The notes under the pieces: model-generated
The model's input: only the letters and a program-made list of their open reading frames with translations
Told to the model about the DNA's origin: nothing
Database searches by the model: none
Shown here: piece after piece, positions 1 through 7,054 of the stretch
Numbering within the stretch: the first letter of the stretch is position 1
Layout: each line of letters begins with the position of its first letter
Made by a program: the position numbers and the translations under genes
NCBI GenBank assembly: GCA_902790015.1
Contig: CADAQF010000019.1
Location: 1-64,000 of the forward strand
Source of the DNA: an uncultured Eubacteriales bacterium
GTDB lineage: Bacteria > Bacillota > Clostridia > Christensenellales > Aristaeellaceae
Reading direction: 5' to 3'
Length of the DNA: 64,000 nucleotides

Positions 1-99
1 GATTTTGCAAGAGATAAACGTTTGGATTTCCAATAGTTTCAATGGGTTTCAGATGTCCACACTAGGACTTCATAGTGTTGTGTTCCGGGAATCTAGGTT

Positions 100-157
100 A
101 AAAAGGGGCTGCCTCTTGTGCCAAATCTTTCTTTGGCGTTTTGAGACAGCCCCTTTT
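100..157. terminator. Large terminator-like inverted repeat
   Basis: An AAAAAGGGGCTGCCTC arm (100-115) pairs with a GAGACAGCCCCTTTT arm (about 143-157), and the loop holds a second small hairpin (GCC/GGC). It may be the bidirectional terminator of a gene to the left of the window. GGGGCTGTCTC-type ends also occur at some insertion-sequence termini, so a mobile-element end cannot be excluded. Nothing else is seen in bases 1-246. Confidence 0.5.
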
Positions 158-246
158 ATCGTTTTTACTGTATGTACTTATCCATTATTCTTAGAAACAA
201 TCAGCTGATACTTCCCCAAATAATTTCAATTCATTCGCCGATTTCT

Positions 247-915
247 TTATATGTCTTTGTCAATTGAGTTTTTCCTTTGAGCGTCTTCATCGGCAAAAGA
301 CTGCAGTATAGTATTCATCTCTTTCTCAGTGAGGTATTTATAATTCATTGAAATCTGATGACTATTTTTACTGTATGATCCTACTACATCACATAACACA
401 TATCCTGATTCGAATTGAAGCAACCATTGAGCATAATCTGAAAGTGTAAATACACTAGGAAAATAATCCCACGCTCGGCCTTCGATAGAAAATATATCTC
501 CATCATTGAAATGTATTGGCTGCTGGTACTTATTTGTCAGAGCAGAAACAATATCGTTAAAGGCGCTTTTATACTGAGATGACGAATCATAATAACCAAA
601 CCAGTAATACAATTCAATAAACCGGTTGTTCTCATCAAAGTAATACGTTACATTATCTTGAGTTTCTGCACATCTTCCGATTGATACTCCAGCAATATAT
701 TCTTCTTTTAAAGATAATGTATTGTATTCACTTTTAATGTTCCTTCTTGTTGTTCCATTTGCCGCTTCAATTGCATCAATCTCTTCGATCGACATGCCAA
801 ATTGAGCACCACCTCTTATTGTAAATACTCCTTTCTGCTTTATTTCTACAGCTTTTACTGGAATCACAATAATCTGTACGATTACCAGTAATATCAACGC
901 AAATGTCTTTTTCAT
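247..915 (-). CDS. Secreted protein of unknown function
   Basis: 222 residues. An N-terminal signal peptide is clear (MKKTF, then a hydrophobic stretch ending near VKA at about residue 22). The rest is soluble and polar with many aromatic residues. A motif near residue 38 (FGMSIEEIDAIE) resembles the helix that opens small clostridial stress or lipoprotein-like domains, but no family is assigned. It lies 48 bp downstream of another secreted unknown on the same strand, so the two are probably co-transcribed. The gene is AT-rich compared with most of the window. Confidence 0.7.
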   Translation of the reverse strand: MKKTFALILLVIVQIIVIPVKAVEIKQKGVFTIRGGAQFGMSIEEIDAIEAANGTTRRNIKSEYNTLSLKEEYIAGVSIGRCAETQDNVTYYFDENNRFIELYYWFGYYDSSSQYKSAFNDIVSALTNKYQQPIHFNDGDIFSIEGRAWDYFPSVFTLSDYAQWLLQFESGYVLCDVVGSYSKNSHQISMNYKYLTEKEMNTILQSFADEDAQRKNSIDKDI

Positions 916-963
916 TCGGCATCTCCTTCTTTCTATACTCCTTCGGAAATACCTTTAGGAGAT

Positions 964-1425
964 TTAAGGAACAGAGATTGTAAACTCTTGCGTGTAGTAA
1001 ATTGGATTATCAACGTCGTCATCCAAGATTACACCTGCAGAAATAATAAAACTGTATCTTTTACTTCCCAAATACTGGAAATCCTGAATTGCACTATCCT
1101 CAGGCAGTTCGAAGCTAACTTTGCTATATCCATATTTTTTTGCTGCACTTTTCCATTCTGCTTCGTCAAGGCCCAAATCAACATCGCCGGACCTTACAAT
1201 TTGTCCAGAAGACATCTTTTTAACATAGATAGTAACAAAAAAAGTTCCGTCTTTGTGCTTATCCAAGCCAAAAATTGCTACACCATATTTTCCATCATCT
1301 GAAATATACCAATCATCCAGTTTTCTCGTTGTTGTTTTTCTTTCCGTCGAAAGCGCAAATGCAAACGACGAAAGACTTAACACAGTACACATAATCAAAA
1401 CCACGGCAACAGTTTTTTTCAACAT
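964..1425 (-). CDS. Small secreted protein of unknown function
   Basis: 153 residues with a signal peptide (MLKKTVAVVLIMCTVLSLSSFAFA, cleavage near residue 24). The mature part looks all-beta, with alternating charged and aromatic residues such as KYGVAIFGLDKHKDGTFFVTIY. No family is recognised. It is the first gene of a two-gene unit with 247-915, read from a strong sigma-A promoter at 1570-1598. That promoter lies between two operator-like palindromes and faces the XRE repressor gene, which suggests repressor control. Confidence 0.7.
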   Translation of the reverse strand: MLKKTVAVVLIMCTVLSLSSFAFALSTERKTTTRKLDDWYISDDGKYGVAIFGLDKHKDGTFFVTIYVKKMSSGQIVRSGDVDLGLDEAEWKSAAKKYGYSKVSFELPEDSAIQDFQYLGSKRYSFIISAGVILDDDVDNPIYYTQEFTISVP

Positions 1426-1545
1426 AATAGACTCCTTTCAATAGTACATGTCAGCATATGGAATACAAATGAAAAACATATTATCAATGAACATCAGTCG
1501 TACTTAATTAATTACCTCCTTTACATTACTTGGCCTTCCCATATT

Positions 1546-1561
1546 ATAACCATATGGTTAT
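1546..1561. promoter_or_regulatory. Operator-like palindrome 1
   Basis: ATAACCATATGGTTAT is a perfect 16-bp palindrome. It matches the site at 1600-1615 (ATAATCATTCGGTTAT) in 13 of 16 positions. The centres are 54 bp apart, about five helical turns. Both sites flank the promoter of the secreted-protein pair and lie just upstream of the XRE regulator gene. Confidence 0.65.
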
Positions 1562-1569
1562 TTTTCTGC

Positions 1570-1598
1570 ATATTACCACTTTTTTGCATTATTGTCAA
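1570..1598 (-). promoter_or_regulatory. Sigma-A promoter of the 247-1425 gene pair
   Basis: On the minus strand there is a perfect TTGACA -35 (1593-1598), a 17-bp spacer and a TAATAT -10 (1570-1575). Confidence 0.7.
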
Positions 1599-1599
1599 T

Positions 1600-1615
1600 A
1601 TAATCATTCGGTTAT
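1600..1615. promoter_or_regulatory. Operator-like palindrome 2
   Basis: ATAATCATTCGGTTAT is a degenerate copy of the perfect palindrome at 1546-1561. It overlaps a TATAAT hexamer (1599-1604) and sits 20 bp before the XRE start codon, which suits autoregulation. Confidence 0.6.
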
Positions 1616-1635
1616 TGACAAGGTGGTGCTTTCTT

Positions 1636-1848
1636 GTGGCTCAATACAAGAGAATTCGAGATCTTCGTGAAGACCATGATCTTACACAGTCACAAGTTGC
1701 TAAGATGCTTGGAATGAAGCAACCGCAATATTTTCGATATGAACAGGGCTACCGAGACATTCCGACAGACATCCTGATTAAATTAGCAGATTATTACCAA
1801 GTTTCAGTAGACTATCTTCTTGGAAGAACTGATCACTCCGACTTTTAG
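1636..1848 (+). CDS. XRE-family transcriptional repressor
   Basis: 70 residues, essentially one HTH_3/XRE DNA-binding domain. The helix-turn-helix is SQVAKMLGMKQPQYFRYEQG, followed by a helix with the family's usual DILIKLADYYQVSVDYLLGR. GTG at 1636 is chosen because AAGGTGG (1620-1626) is well spaced for it; an upstream TTG at 1615 overlaps the operator. It is the likely ligand of the paired palindromes 1546-1561 and 1600-1615 and would control both itself and the divergent secreted genes. This is inferred from position. Confidence 0.85.
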   Translation: MAQYKRIRDLREDHDLTQSQVAKMLGMKQPQYFRYEQGYRDIPTDILIKLADYYQVSVDYLLGRTDHSDF

Positions 1849-2048
1849 TAAATAAGTCTTCATAATTCCCCAAATCTGCCTTTTGAACTTTTTTTCTGAG
1901 ATTCCCAATGTAATCGGAATTAGAATATGGACTGACTATTGTTTCAAAAAACTGGTCAAAATACCTTTAAAGTGCAAAATAGATTAGAGTGCCAAAGTCA
2001 ACATCTTTATATTGTGAGATGCATAAACCATCCAAAAGTTGTAAGATA

Positions 2049-2078
2049 TTGACACCCCCTTTTCCCCGGTGATACAAT
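2049..2078 (+). promoter_or_regulatory. Sigma-A promoter of the YcxB-like gene
   Basis: TTGACA (2049-2054), an 18-bp spacer and TACAAT (2073-2078), 40 bp before the start codon. The rest of 1849-2117 holds no recognisable gene. Confidence 0.6.
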
Positions 2079-2117
2079 ATTTGTCAGAAAATCCTCAATG
2101 ACCCGGAGGAACCGTCT

Positions 2118-2642
2118 ATGCCCAAGGAGATCCGGATCGACGTCCGGCTGGATGCCGGAACCTTCCGCCGTTTTGCCCTGTTCGACATGCTGAAGCTCAG
2201 GAAAAAGGCCCGAAAGCCCCTGGTATTCGCGCTGATATTCATCGCCTTCGCCGTCGTCGCCATGCTGTTCAGGCGGCAGGAGAGCGCCCTGCTGGCAAGC
2301 GTGCTGCTGGCCGTGGGGCTGGCGCTGCCGCTGGTTTACTTCGGCACCTTTTTATCCCAGGTGAACCTGCAGGCGGAAAAGCAGAAGCTTAAACCTCCCC
2401 GCCGGGTGTACCTGATCACGCTGGGGCCCGAGGGCGTGACGGCCGAAAACACCAGCCGCAAGGAGGAACCCCAGTTCCTTCCCTGGGAGAAGGTGCCCGC
2501 CGCCTACAGCCGAAAAGGCTGCGTCTACCTGTATGTTTCCCCCGCCCGGGCCTGGCTCCTTCCGGCCGGGCAGGCCGACGCGCCGGACGATATCGTCCGG
2601 CAGTACCTCAAATCCCATCTCCGCGAACGCGCCCGCTTCTGA
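2118..2642 (+). CDS. YcxB-like membrane protein
   Basis: 174 residues. A short N-terminal region (RIDVRLDAGTFRRFALFDMLK) is followed by two adjacent transmembrane segments (about 36-53 and 59-78). A C-terminal soluble beta domain contains ITLGPEGVTAEN and FLPWEKVPAAYSRKGCVYLYVS. This layout is typical of the YcxB-like family, where the last domain resembles a bacterial PH-like fold; the function is not established. GGAGG at 2104-2108 supports the start. It precedes the uxuAB genes by 43 bp and may share their transcript, but no functional link is evident. Confidence 0.65.
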   Translation: MPKEIRIDVRLDAGTFRRFALFDMLKLRKKARKPLVFALIFIAFAVVAMLFRRQESALLASVLLAVGLALPLVYFGTFLSQVNLQAEKQKLKPPRRVYLITLGPEGVTAENTSRKEEPQFLPWEKVPAAYSRKGCVYLYVSPARAWLLPAGQADAPDDIVRQYLKSHLRERARF

Positions 2643-2685
2643 TTCCTCTTTCCCCTTCCATCCATATAAAAAAGGAGAATGACTT

Positions 2686-3759
2686 ATGAAAATGACCTTC
2701 CGCTGGTACGGCAGTCAGTCCGATCCTATCCCCCTCAAGTACGTCAAACAGATCCCCGGCATGACCGGCCTGATGGGCCTGCTGGACAAGCCCGCCGGCG
2801 TGGACTGGCCGGAAGACGAATTCCGGGCCCTTAAAAAGGAAGTGAACGACGCCGGGCTTGCGATCGAGGTCATCGAGTCCGTGAACGTCCACGAGGACAT
2901 CAAGCTGGGCGTCCCCTCCCGGGACGAATATATCGACAACTATATCTCCACCCTGAAAATGCTGGGCCGCAACGGCGTGAAGGTGGTCATCTACAACTTC
3001 ATGCCCGTGTTCGACTGGCTGCGGACCGACCTGGCCCGCGTCATTCCCGAAGACGGCAGCAACAGCCTCTACTTTGACGAAAAGGACCTGGGCGAGATGG
3101 GCCCGCTGGAGATCGTGAAAAAGACCGCCGAAGGCTCCCAGGGCTTCACCCTGCCCGGCTGGGAGCCCGAGCGCCTGGCGCTGCTTGAAAAAACGCTCAA
3201 GCAGTATGAGGGCGTCACCGGGGACGACCTGAGGAAGCATTATAAGTATTTCCTGGATGCCGTCATTCCCGTCTGTGAGGAAACGGGCATCCGCATGGCC
3301 TGCCATCCGGACGATCCGGCCTGGCCCATTTTCGGCCTGCCCCGCATCGCCCACAGCATGGACGATTTTGACAGGATCGTGAAGCTGCACGACTCCCCCG
3401 CCAACACCGTGTGCCTGTGCACCGGCTCCCTGGGCAGCAACCCGGATAACGACGTGGTCGCCTGCATCCGCCACTTCGGCACCATGAACCGCATCGGCGC
3501 CATGCACGTGCGCAATATCAAATTCCTCGGCTATCACCACTTCAGGGAAGCCTCCCACCTGTCCGCGGACGGCAGCCTGGACATGTACGCCATCATGAAG
3601 GCCATCTACGACACCTGCCCGGACACCTATGTCCGCCCCGACCACGGCCGCATGATCTGGGACGAAAAAGGCCGTCCCGGCTACGGCCTGTACGACCGCG
3701 CCCTGGGCGCCGCCTATCTGAACGGCGTCTGGGAAGCCATCTGCAGGGAAAATGCCTGA
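2686..3759 (+). CDS. uxuA: Mannonate dehydratase
   Basis: 357 residues, the usual UxuA length. It converts D-mannonate to 2-keto-3-deoxy-D-gluconate in glucuronate catabolism (EC 4.2.1.8). It starts with the family's MKMTFRWYG and keeps [23 protein letters not shown] and [11 protein letters not shown], which hold metal-binding and catalytic residues in the xylose-isomerase-like TIM barrel. A strong site (AAAAAGGAG) precedes the ATG. It is followed 25 bp later by uxuB, giving a two-step pathway operon. No isomerase (uxaC), kinase or GntR-type regulator is nearby, so those genes must be elsewhere. Confidence 0.93.
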   Translation: MKMTFRWYGSQSDPIPLKYVKQIPGMTGLMGLLDKPAGVDWPEDEFRALKKEVNDAGLAIEVIESVNVHEDIKLGVPSRDEYIDNYISTLKMLGRNGVKVVIYNFMPVFDWLRTDLARVIPEDGSNSLYFDEKDLGEMGPLEIVKKTAEGSQGFTLPGWEPERLALLEKTLKQYEGVTGDDLRKHYKYFLDAVIPVCEETGIRMACHPDDPAWPIFGLPRIAHSMDDFDRIVKLHDSPANTVCLCTGSLGSNPDNDVVACIRHFGTMNRIGAMHVRNIKFLGYHHFREASHLSADGSLDMYAIMKAIYDTCPDTYVRPDHGRMIWDEKGRPGYGLYDRALGAAYLNGVWEAICRENA

Positions 3760-3784
3760 TCTGCATGAAAGGAGCGTCAGTATC

Positions 3785-5407
3785 ATGAAACTGTCCTATG
3801 AAGGCATCAAAGACGCCGCCCCGTGGCAGGCCGCCGGGATCGCCCTGCCCCGATACGACTGGAAGGACATGGCCGCGCGCACCGAGGAAAACCCCGTGTG
3901 GCTGCACTTCGGCGCCGGCAACATATTCCGCGGGTTTATCGCGGGCCTCCAGCAGCGCCTGCTGAACCAGGGCCTGGCCGACCGCGGCATCCTGGCGGCG
4001 GAAACCTTCGACTATGAGATCATCGACCAGATCTACGACCCCCACGATGCCATGACCCTGATGGTCACCCTGAAGGCCGACGGCCATACCGACAAGGAAG
4101 TCATCGCCTCCATCGCGCGGGGCATCCGCGCAAGCGTGAGTCAAAAGGACGAATGGGCCCGCCTGGTACAGGCATTCAGAAGCCCGTCGCTGCAGATGGT
4201 GTCCTTCACCATCACCGAAAAGGGCTATTCCCTCAGGGGCCTGAACGGGGAATACCTGCCCGTCGCCCAGGCTGACCGGCAGGAAGGCCCTCTGTCCGCC
4301 CGCCACGCCATGAGCGTGGTGACCGCGCTCATGTACGAGCGCTATCAGGCGGGCCGTCTGCCCATCGCCCTGGTCAGCATGGACAACTGCTCCCACAACG
4401 GCGAAAAGCTGCGCGCGTCCGTCATGGACATCGCCGGGGCCTGGCTTGAAGGGGGCTTCGTTCCTGCCGATTTCGTGGCCTATCTGAGCGACGAGACGAC
4501 CGTCTCCTTCCCCTGGACGATGATCGACAAGATCACCCCCCGCCCCGCTCCGGAGATCGAAAGGGAGCTGACCGCGCTGGGGCTTGAGGACATGGCCCCG
4601 GTCGTGACCTCCAAAAAGACCTTTATCGCCCCCTTCGTCAACGCCGAGGGCCCCCAGTACCTCGTCGTGGAGGACCGCTTCCCCAACGGCCGGCCGCCGC
4701 TGGATAAGGCCGGCGTCTACCTGACCGACCGGGACACCGTGAACCGCACCGAGCGCATGAAGGTGACCACGTGTCTCAACCCCCTGCACACCGCCCTGGC
4801 CGTATACGGCTGCCTGCTGGGCTATCAGAAGATCGCCGACGAAATGAGCGACCCGCAGCTGTCCGCCCTGGTGAACCTGATCGGCTACCAGGAGGGCCTG
4901 CCCGTGGTCACCGACCCCGGCATCATCAGCCCCCGCGCCTTCATCGACGAGGTCGTGCACGAGCGGCTGCCCAACGCCTTCCTGCCCGATACCCCCCAGC
5001 GCATCGCCACCGACACCAGCCAGAAGATCCCCGTCCGCTTCGGCGAAACGCTCAAGAGCTACGCGGCGGACCCGGCGCTTCATCCCGAAACCCTGACCGG
5101 CATCCCGCTGGCCATCGCCGGGTGGCTGCGCTACCTGCTGGGCGTGGACGACGAAGGCCGGGAAATGCCCGTATCCGCCGACCCGATGCTGGAAACCCTC
5201 CGGCAGGCCCTGGCGGGCGTCACCGTGGGCGACCCGGACTCCGTTTCGGGCAAGCTGGACGGCATCCTGCACAACCCCGTCCTCTTCGGGGTGGACCTGG
5301 CTGACGTCGGCCTGGCCGGCAAGGTGGAAGCCTTCCTGCGCGAGGAACTGGCCGGCCCCGGAGCCGTCCGCGGCACACTGCAAAAATATCTCGCGCCTCA
5401 GGCATAA
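3785..5407 (+). CDS. uxuB: D-fructuronate reductase (mannitol dehydrogenase family)
   Basis: 540 residues. It reduces D-fructuronate to D-mannonate with NADH (EC 1.1.1.57), the step before UxuA. The N-terminal Rossmann part has FGAGNIFRGF, and the C-terminal helical domain carries the family's Lys...Asn..His set in MKVTTCLNPLHTALA. Other conserved stretches are SMDNCSHNG and FPWTMIDKITPRP. ATG 3785 is chosen because AAAGGAG stands 9 bp upstream; an upstream in-frame ATG (3752) inside uxuA has no such site. The gene ends at a strong intrinsic terminator. Confidence 0.9.
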   Translation: MKLSYEGIKDAAPWQAAGIALPRYDWKDMAARTEENPVWLHFGAGNIFRGFIAGLQQRLLNQGLADRGILAAETFDYEIIDQIYDPHDAMTLMVTLKADGHTDKEVIASIARGIRASVSQKDEWARLVQAFRSPSLQMVSFTITEKGYSLRGLNGEYLPVAQADRQEGPLSARHAMSVVTALMYERYQAGRLPIALVSMDNCSHNGEKLRASVMDIAGAWLEGGFVPADFVAYLSDETTVSFPWTMIDKITPRPAPEIERELTALGLEDMAPVVTSKKTFIAPFVNAEGPQYLVVEDRFPNGRPPLDKAGVYLTDRDTVNRTERMKVTTCLNPLHTALAVYGCLLGYQKIADEMSDPQLSALVNLIGYQEGLPVVTDPGIISPRAFIDEVVHERLPNAFLPDTPQRIATDTSQKIPVRFGETLKSYAADPALHPETLTGIPLAIAGWLRYLLGVDDEGREMPVSADPMLETLRQALAGVTVGDPDSVSGKLDGILHNPVLFGVDLADVGLAGKVEAFLREELAGPGAVRGTLQKYLAPQA

Positions 5408-5418
5408 AACACATATAG

Positions 5419-5462
5419 CAAAAAGGGGATCAGGATCGTGATGATCCTGGTTCCCCTTTTTT
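5419..5462. terminator. Bidirectional terminator between uxuB and the aminopeptidase gene
   Basis: AAAAAGGGGATCAGGATC pairs with GATCCTGGTTCCCCTTTTT, with A-runs and T-runs on both sides. It serves the convergent genes on each flank. Confidence 0.85.
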
Positions 5463-5467
5463 TGCCT

Positions 5468-6709
5468 TTATTCCCTGTTCTCCGCCATGAACCGCTCGAT
5501 CTCGTCCGGTTCCCGGATGATGTCCCGGCTCAGGTACTCGCAGCCGTTTTCGGTGATCAGCAGGTCATCCTCGATGCGGATGCCGATGCTTTCCTCGTCG
5601 ATATAAAGCCCCGGCTCGTCGCTGACGATCCAGCCGGGCTGAAGGACGTCCCCGGCGAAATCGGCGTCGTGGGTGTCAATGCCGATGGAATGGCTGACGG
5701 AATGCATATAGTATTTCCCGACGTCCTTCTTGTCCTGGATCAGGCCCATTTGGACCAGCCCTTCGCCCAGCACGTCCTTAGCCGCGTCGTTCAGCTCCCG
5801 CAGGGTCACGCCGGGGCGGGCGAAGGCGGCCACGGCCTTGTTGGCCTTAAGCACCAGCTCGTATACCTCCCGCTGGCGGGGAGAATAGCGGCCGTTGGCG
5901 GGATAGGTGCGGGTGATGTCGCTGCAGTAATTGCCGTATTTGGCCCCCAGGTCCAAAAGGAGCAGGTCGCCGTCCCTGATCTCGTCCCGGTTGGTCACGT
6001 AGTGCATCATGCAGCCGTTTTTGCCCGCGCCGGCGATCGTGGTGAAGGCTAGCTTTTCCGCCCCCAGGGCCTTGCAGGTGTATTCGAAGCGGGCCTGCGC
6101 CTGGTATTCCTTCATGCCTGGCGTAAGCGTCCGCAGGACGCTTTCAAGGCCCTGGCGGGTGATGTCCACCGCCTGGCGGACGCGGGCGATCTCGTCTTCG
6201 TCCTTGACCTCCCGCAGGGGAACGCAGGCGGCGCGCAGGTCCCGCAGGGTAACGCCGGGGTATTTGTCGCGGAATGCCCTGGCCTCCAGCGCGCTGTAAT
6301 CCGGCAGGTCGCTTTCCCCGCAGCGGTACAGGTCAAAATAGGCGTATTCCACCCGGCAGCGGCCCATGATGCGCCCCACGGCCGCGCTCCAGTCCGTCAG
6401 ATAGCGGACGTCCCCGATGCCGGAAACGGCGGAGGCCTCTTCCCTGGTGGGCATCCGGCCCGTCCAGCGCTCCTGCAGGGGATCGGCCTGCTCTATGAAC
6501 AGCGTTTCGGTGGTCTTCCCGCCTGACTTGAAGGCCAAAAAGCGCATATTCTCCCTTTCGAGCCCTGTCAGATAAAAAAACTGGCTGTTGACCTCGAAAT
6601 GACAGTAATCGTCCTCATTGGTATGCAGCGGCACGCCGGCGTAGCTCAGTATCACGCTGTGGTCCGGCATGGTTTCGTAGAGCCTTGAGCGGTGTTCAGA
6701 AAAAGACAT
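5468..6709 (-). CDS. pepP: Xaa-Pro aminopeptidase, M24B family
   Basis: 413 residues. It removes an N-terminal residue that precedes proline, acting as a cytoplasmic dinuclear metallopeptidase. The N-terminal creatinase-like domain (about 1-175) starts with HRSRLYETMPDHSVIL. The C-terminal pita-bread domain keeps the metal ligands: two Asp in LDLGAKYGNYCSDITRTY, His in HSVSHSIGIDTHD, and Glu in DEPGLYI and IRIEDD. GGAGG lies 6 bp before the ATG. It is a single gene convergent with uxuB. Confidence 0.9.
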   Translation of the reverse strand: MSFSEHRSRLYETMPDHSVILSYAGVPLHTNEDDYCHFEVNSQFFYLTGLERENMRFLAFKSGGKTTETLFIEQADPLQERWTGRMPTREEASAVSGIGDVRYLTDWSAAVGRIMGRCRVEYAYFDLYRCGESDLPDYSALEARAFRDKYPGVTLRDLRAACVPLREVKDEDEIARVRQAVDITRQGLESVLRTLTPGMKEYQAQARFEYTCKALGAEKLAFTTIAGAGKNGCMMHYVTNRDEIRDGDLLLLDLGAKYGNYCSDITRTYPANGRYSPRQREVYELVLKANKAVAAFARPGVTLRELNDAAKDVLGEGLVQMGLIQDKKDVGKYYMHSVSHSIGIDTHDADFAGDVLQPGWIVSDEPGLYIDEESIGIRIEDDLLITENGCEYLSRDIIREPDEIERFMAENRE

Positions 6710-6899
6710 GCATAGCCTCCTTGCGCAGTGATGATAAAAGGGATCATCCAGCCCGGTCCATTATAAGCGTTTTGCAGGGCGGAATCAAGGGACCGCAAAG
6801 GACGAAAATCAGTCCGGCCGCCGTCTTTTCTTCTGTCTTTGGCGCAGGCGGAACGAAAATTGGTTTTTCCTCCTCCGCGTCAGGCGGGACAGAAAAAAA

Positions 6900-6918
6900 T
6901 CCCGCCGGATCGGCGGGA
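6900..6918 (-). terminator. Likely terminator of the glycine-rich secreted protein gene
   Basis: TCCCGCCG and CGGCGGGA form an 8-bp perfect stem with a 3-base loop, flanked by A-runs that read as T-runs on the minus strand. It lies 137 bp after the stop at 7055. A weaker inverted repeat (CCTGTTCT/AGAACAGG, about 6988-7013) lies between. No gene is seen in 6710-7054. Confidence 0.6.
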
Positions 6919-7054
6919 AAAATCGGACATATGTGCCTGTGTCTTCATTCGCGGAAGGGTGGGAGAACTACGCGTATCGGCTAATCCCTGTTCTTCTGTC
7001 GGGACAGAACAGGCATGAAACCGTCCCATCGGGCCGTTCCCACACACCGTTCGC

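Noticed and set aside
5-208. Short ORF of 67 codons at the left edge
   Set aside because: It runs through a strong inverted repeat (100-157), has no ribosome site and no recognisable protein features.
2608-5383. Long minus-strand ORFs antisense to uxuA and uxuB
   Set aside because: Their translations are Gly/Val/His-rich antisense shadows of clear enzyme genes, as is common in GC-rich DNA.
6710-7054. Continuation of the Cna-B domain in another frame past the stop at 7055
   Set aside because: Neither alternative frame gives the expected final strand or an LPxTG-type anchor.
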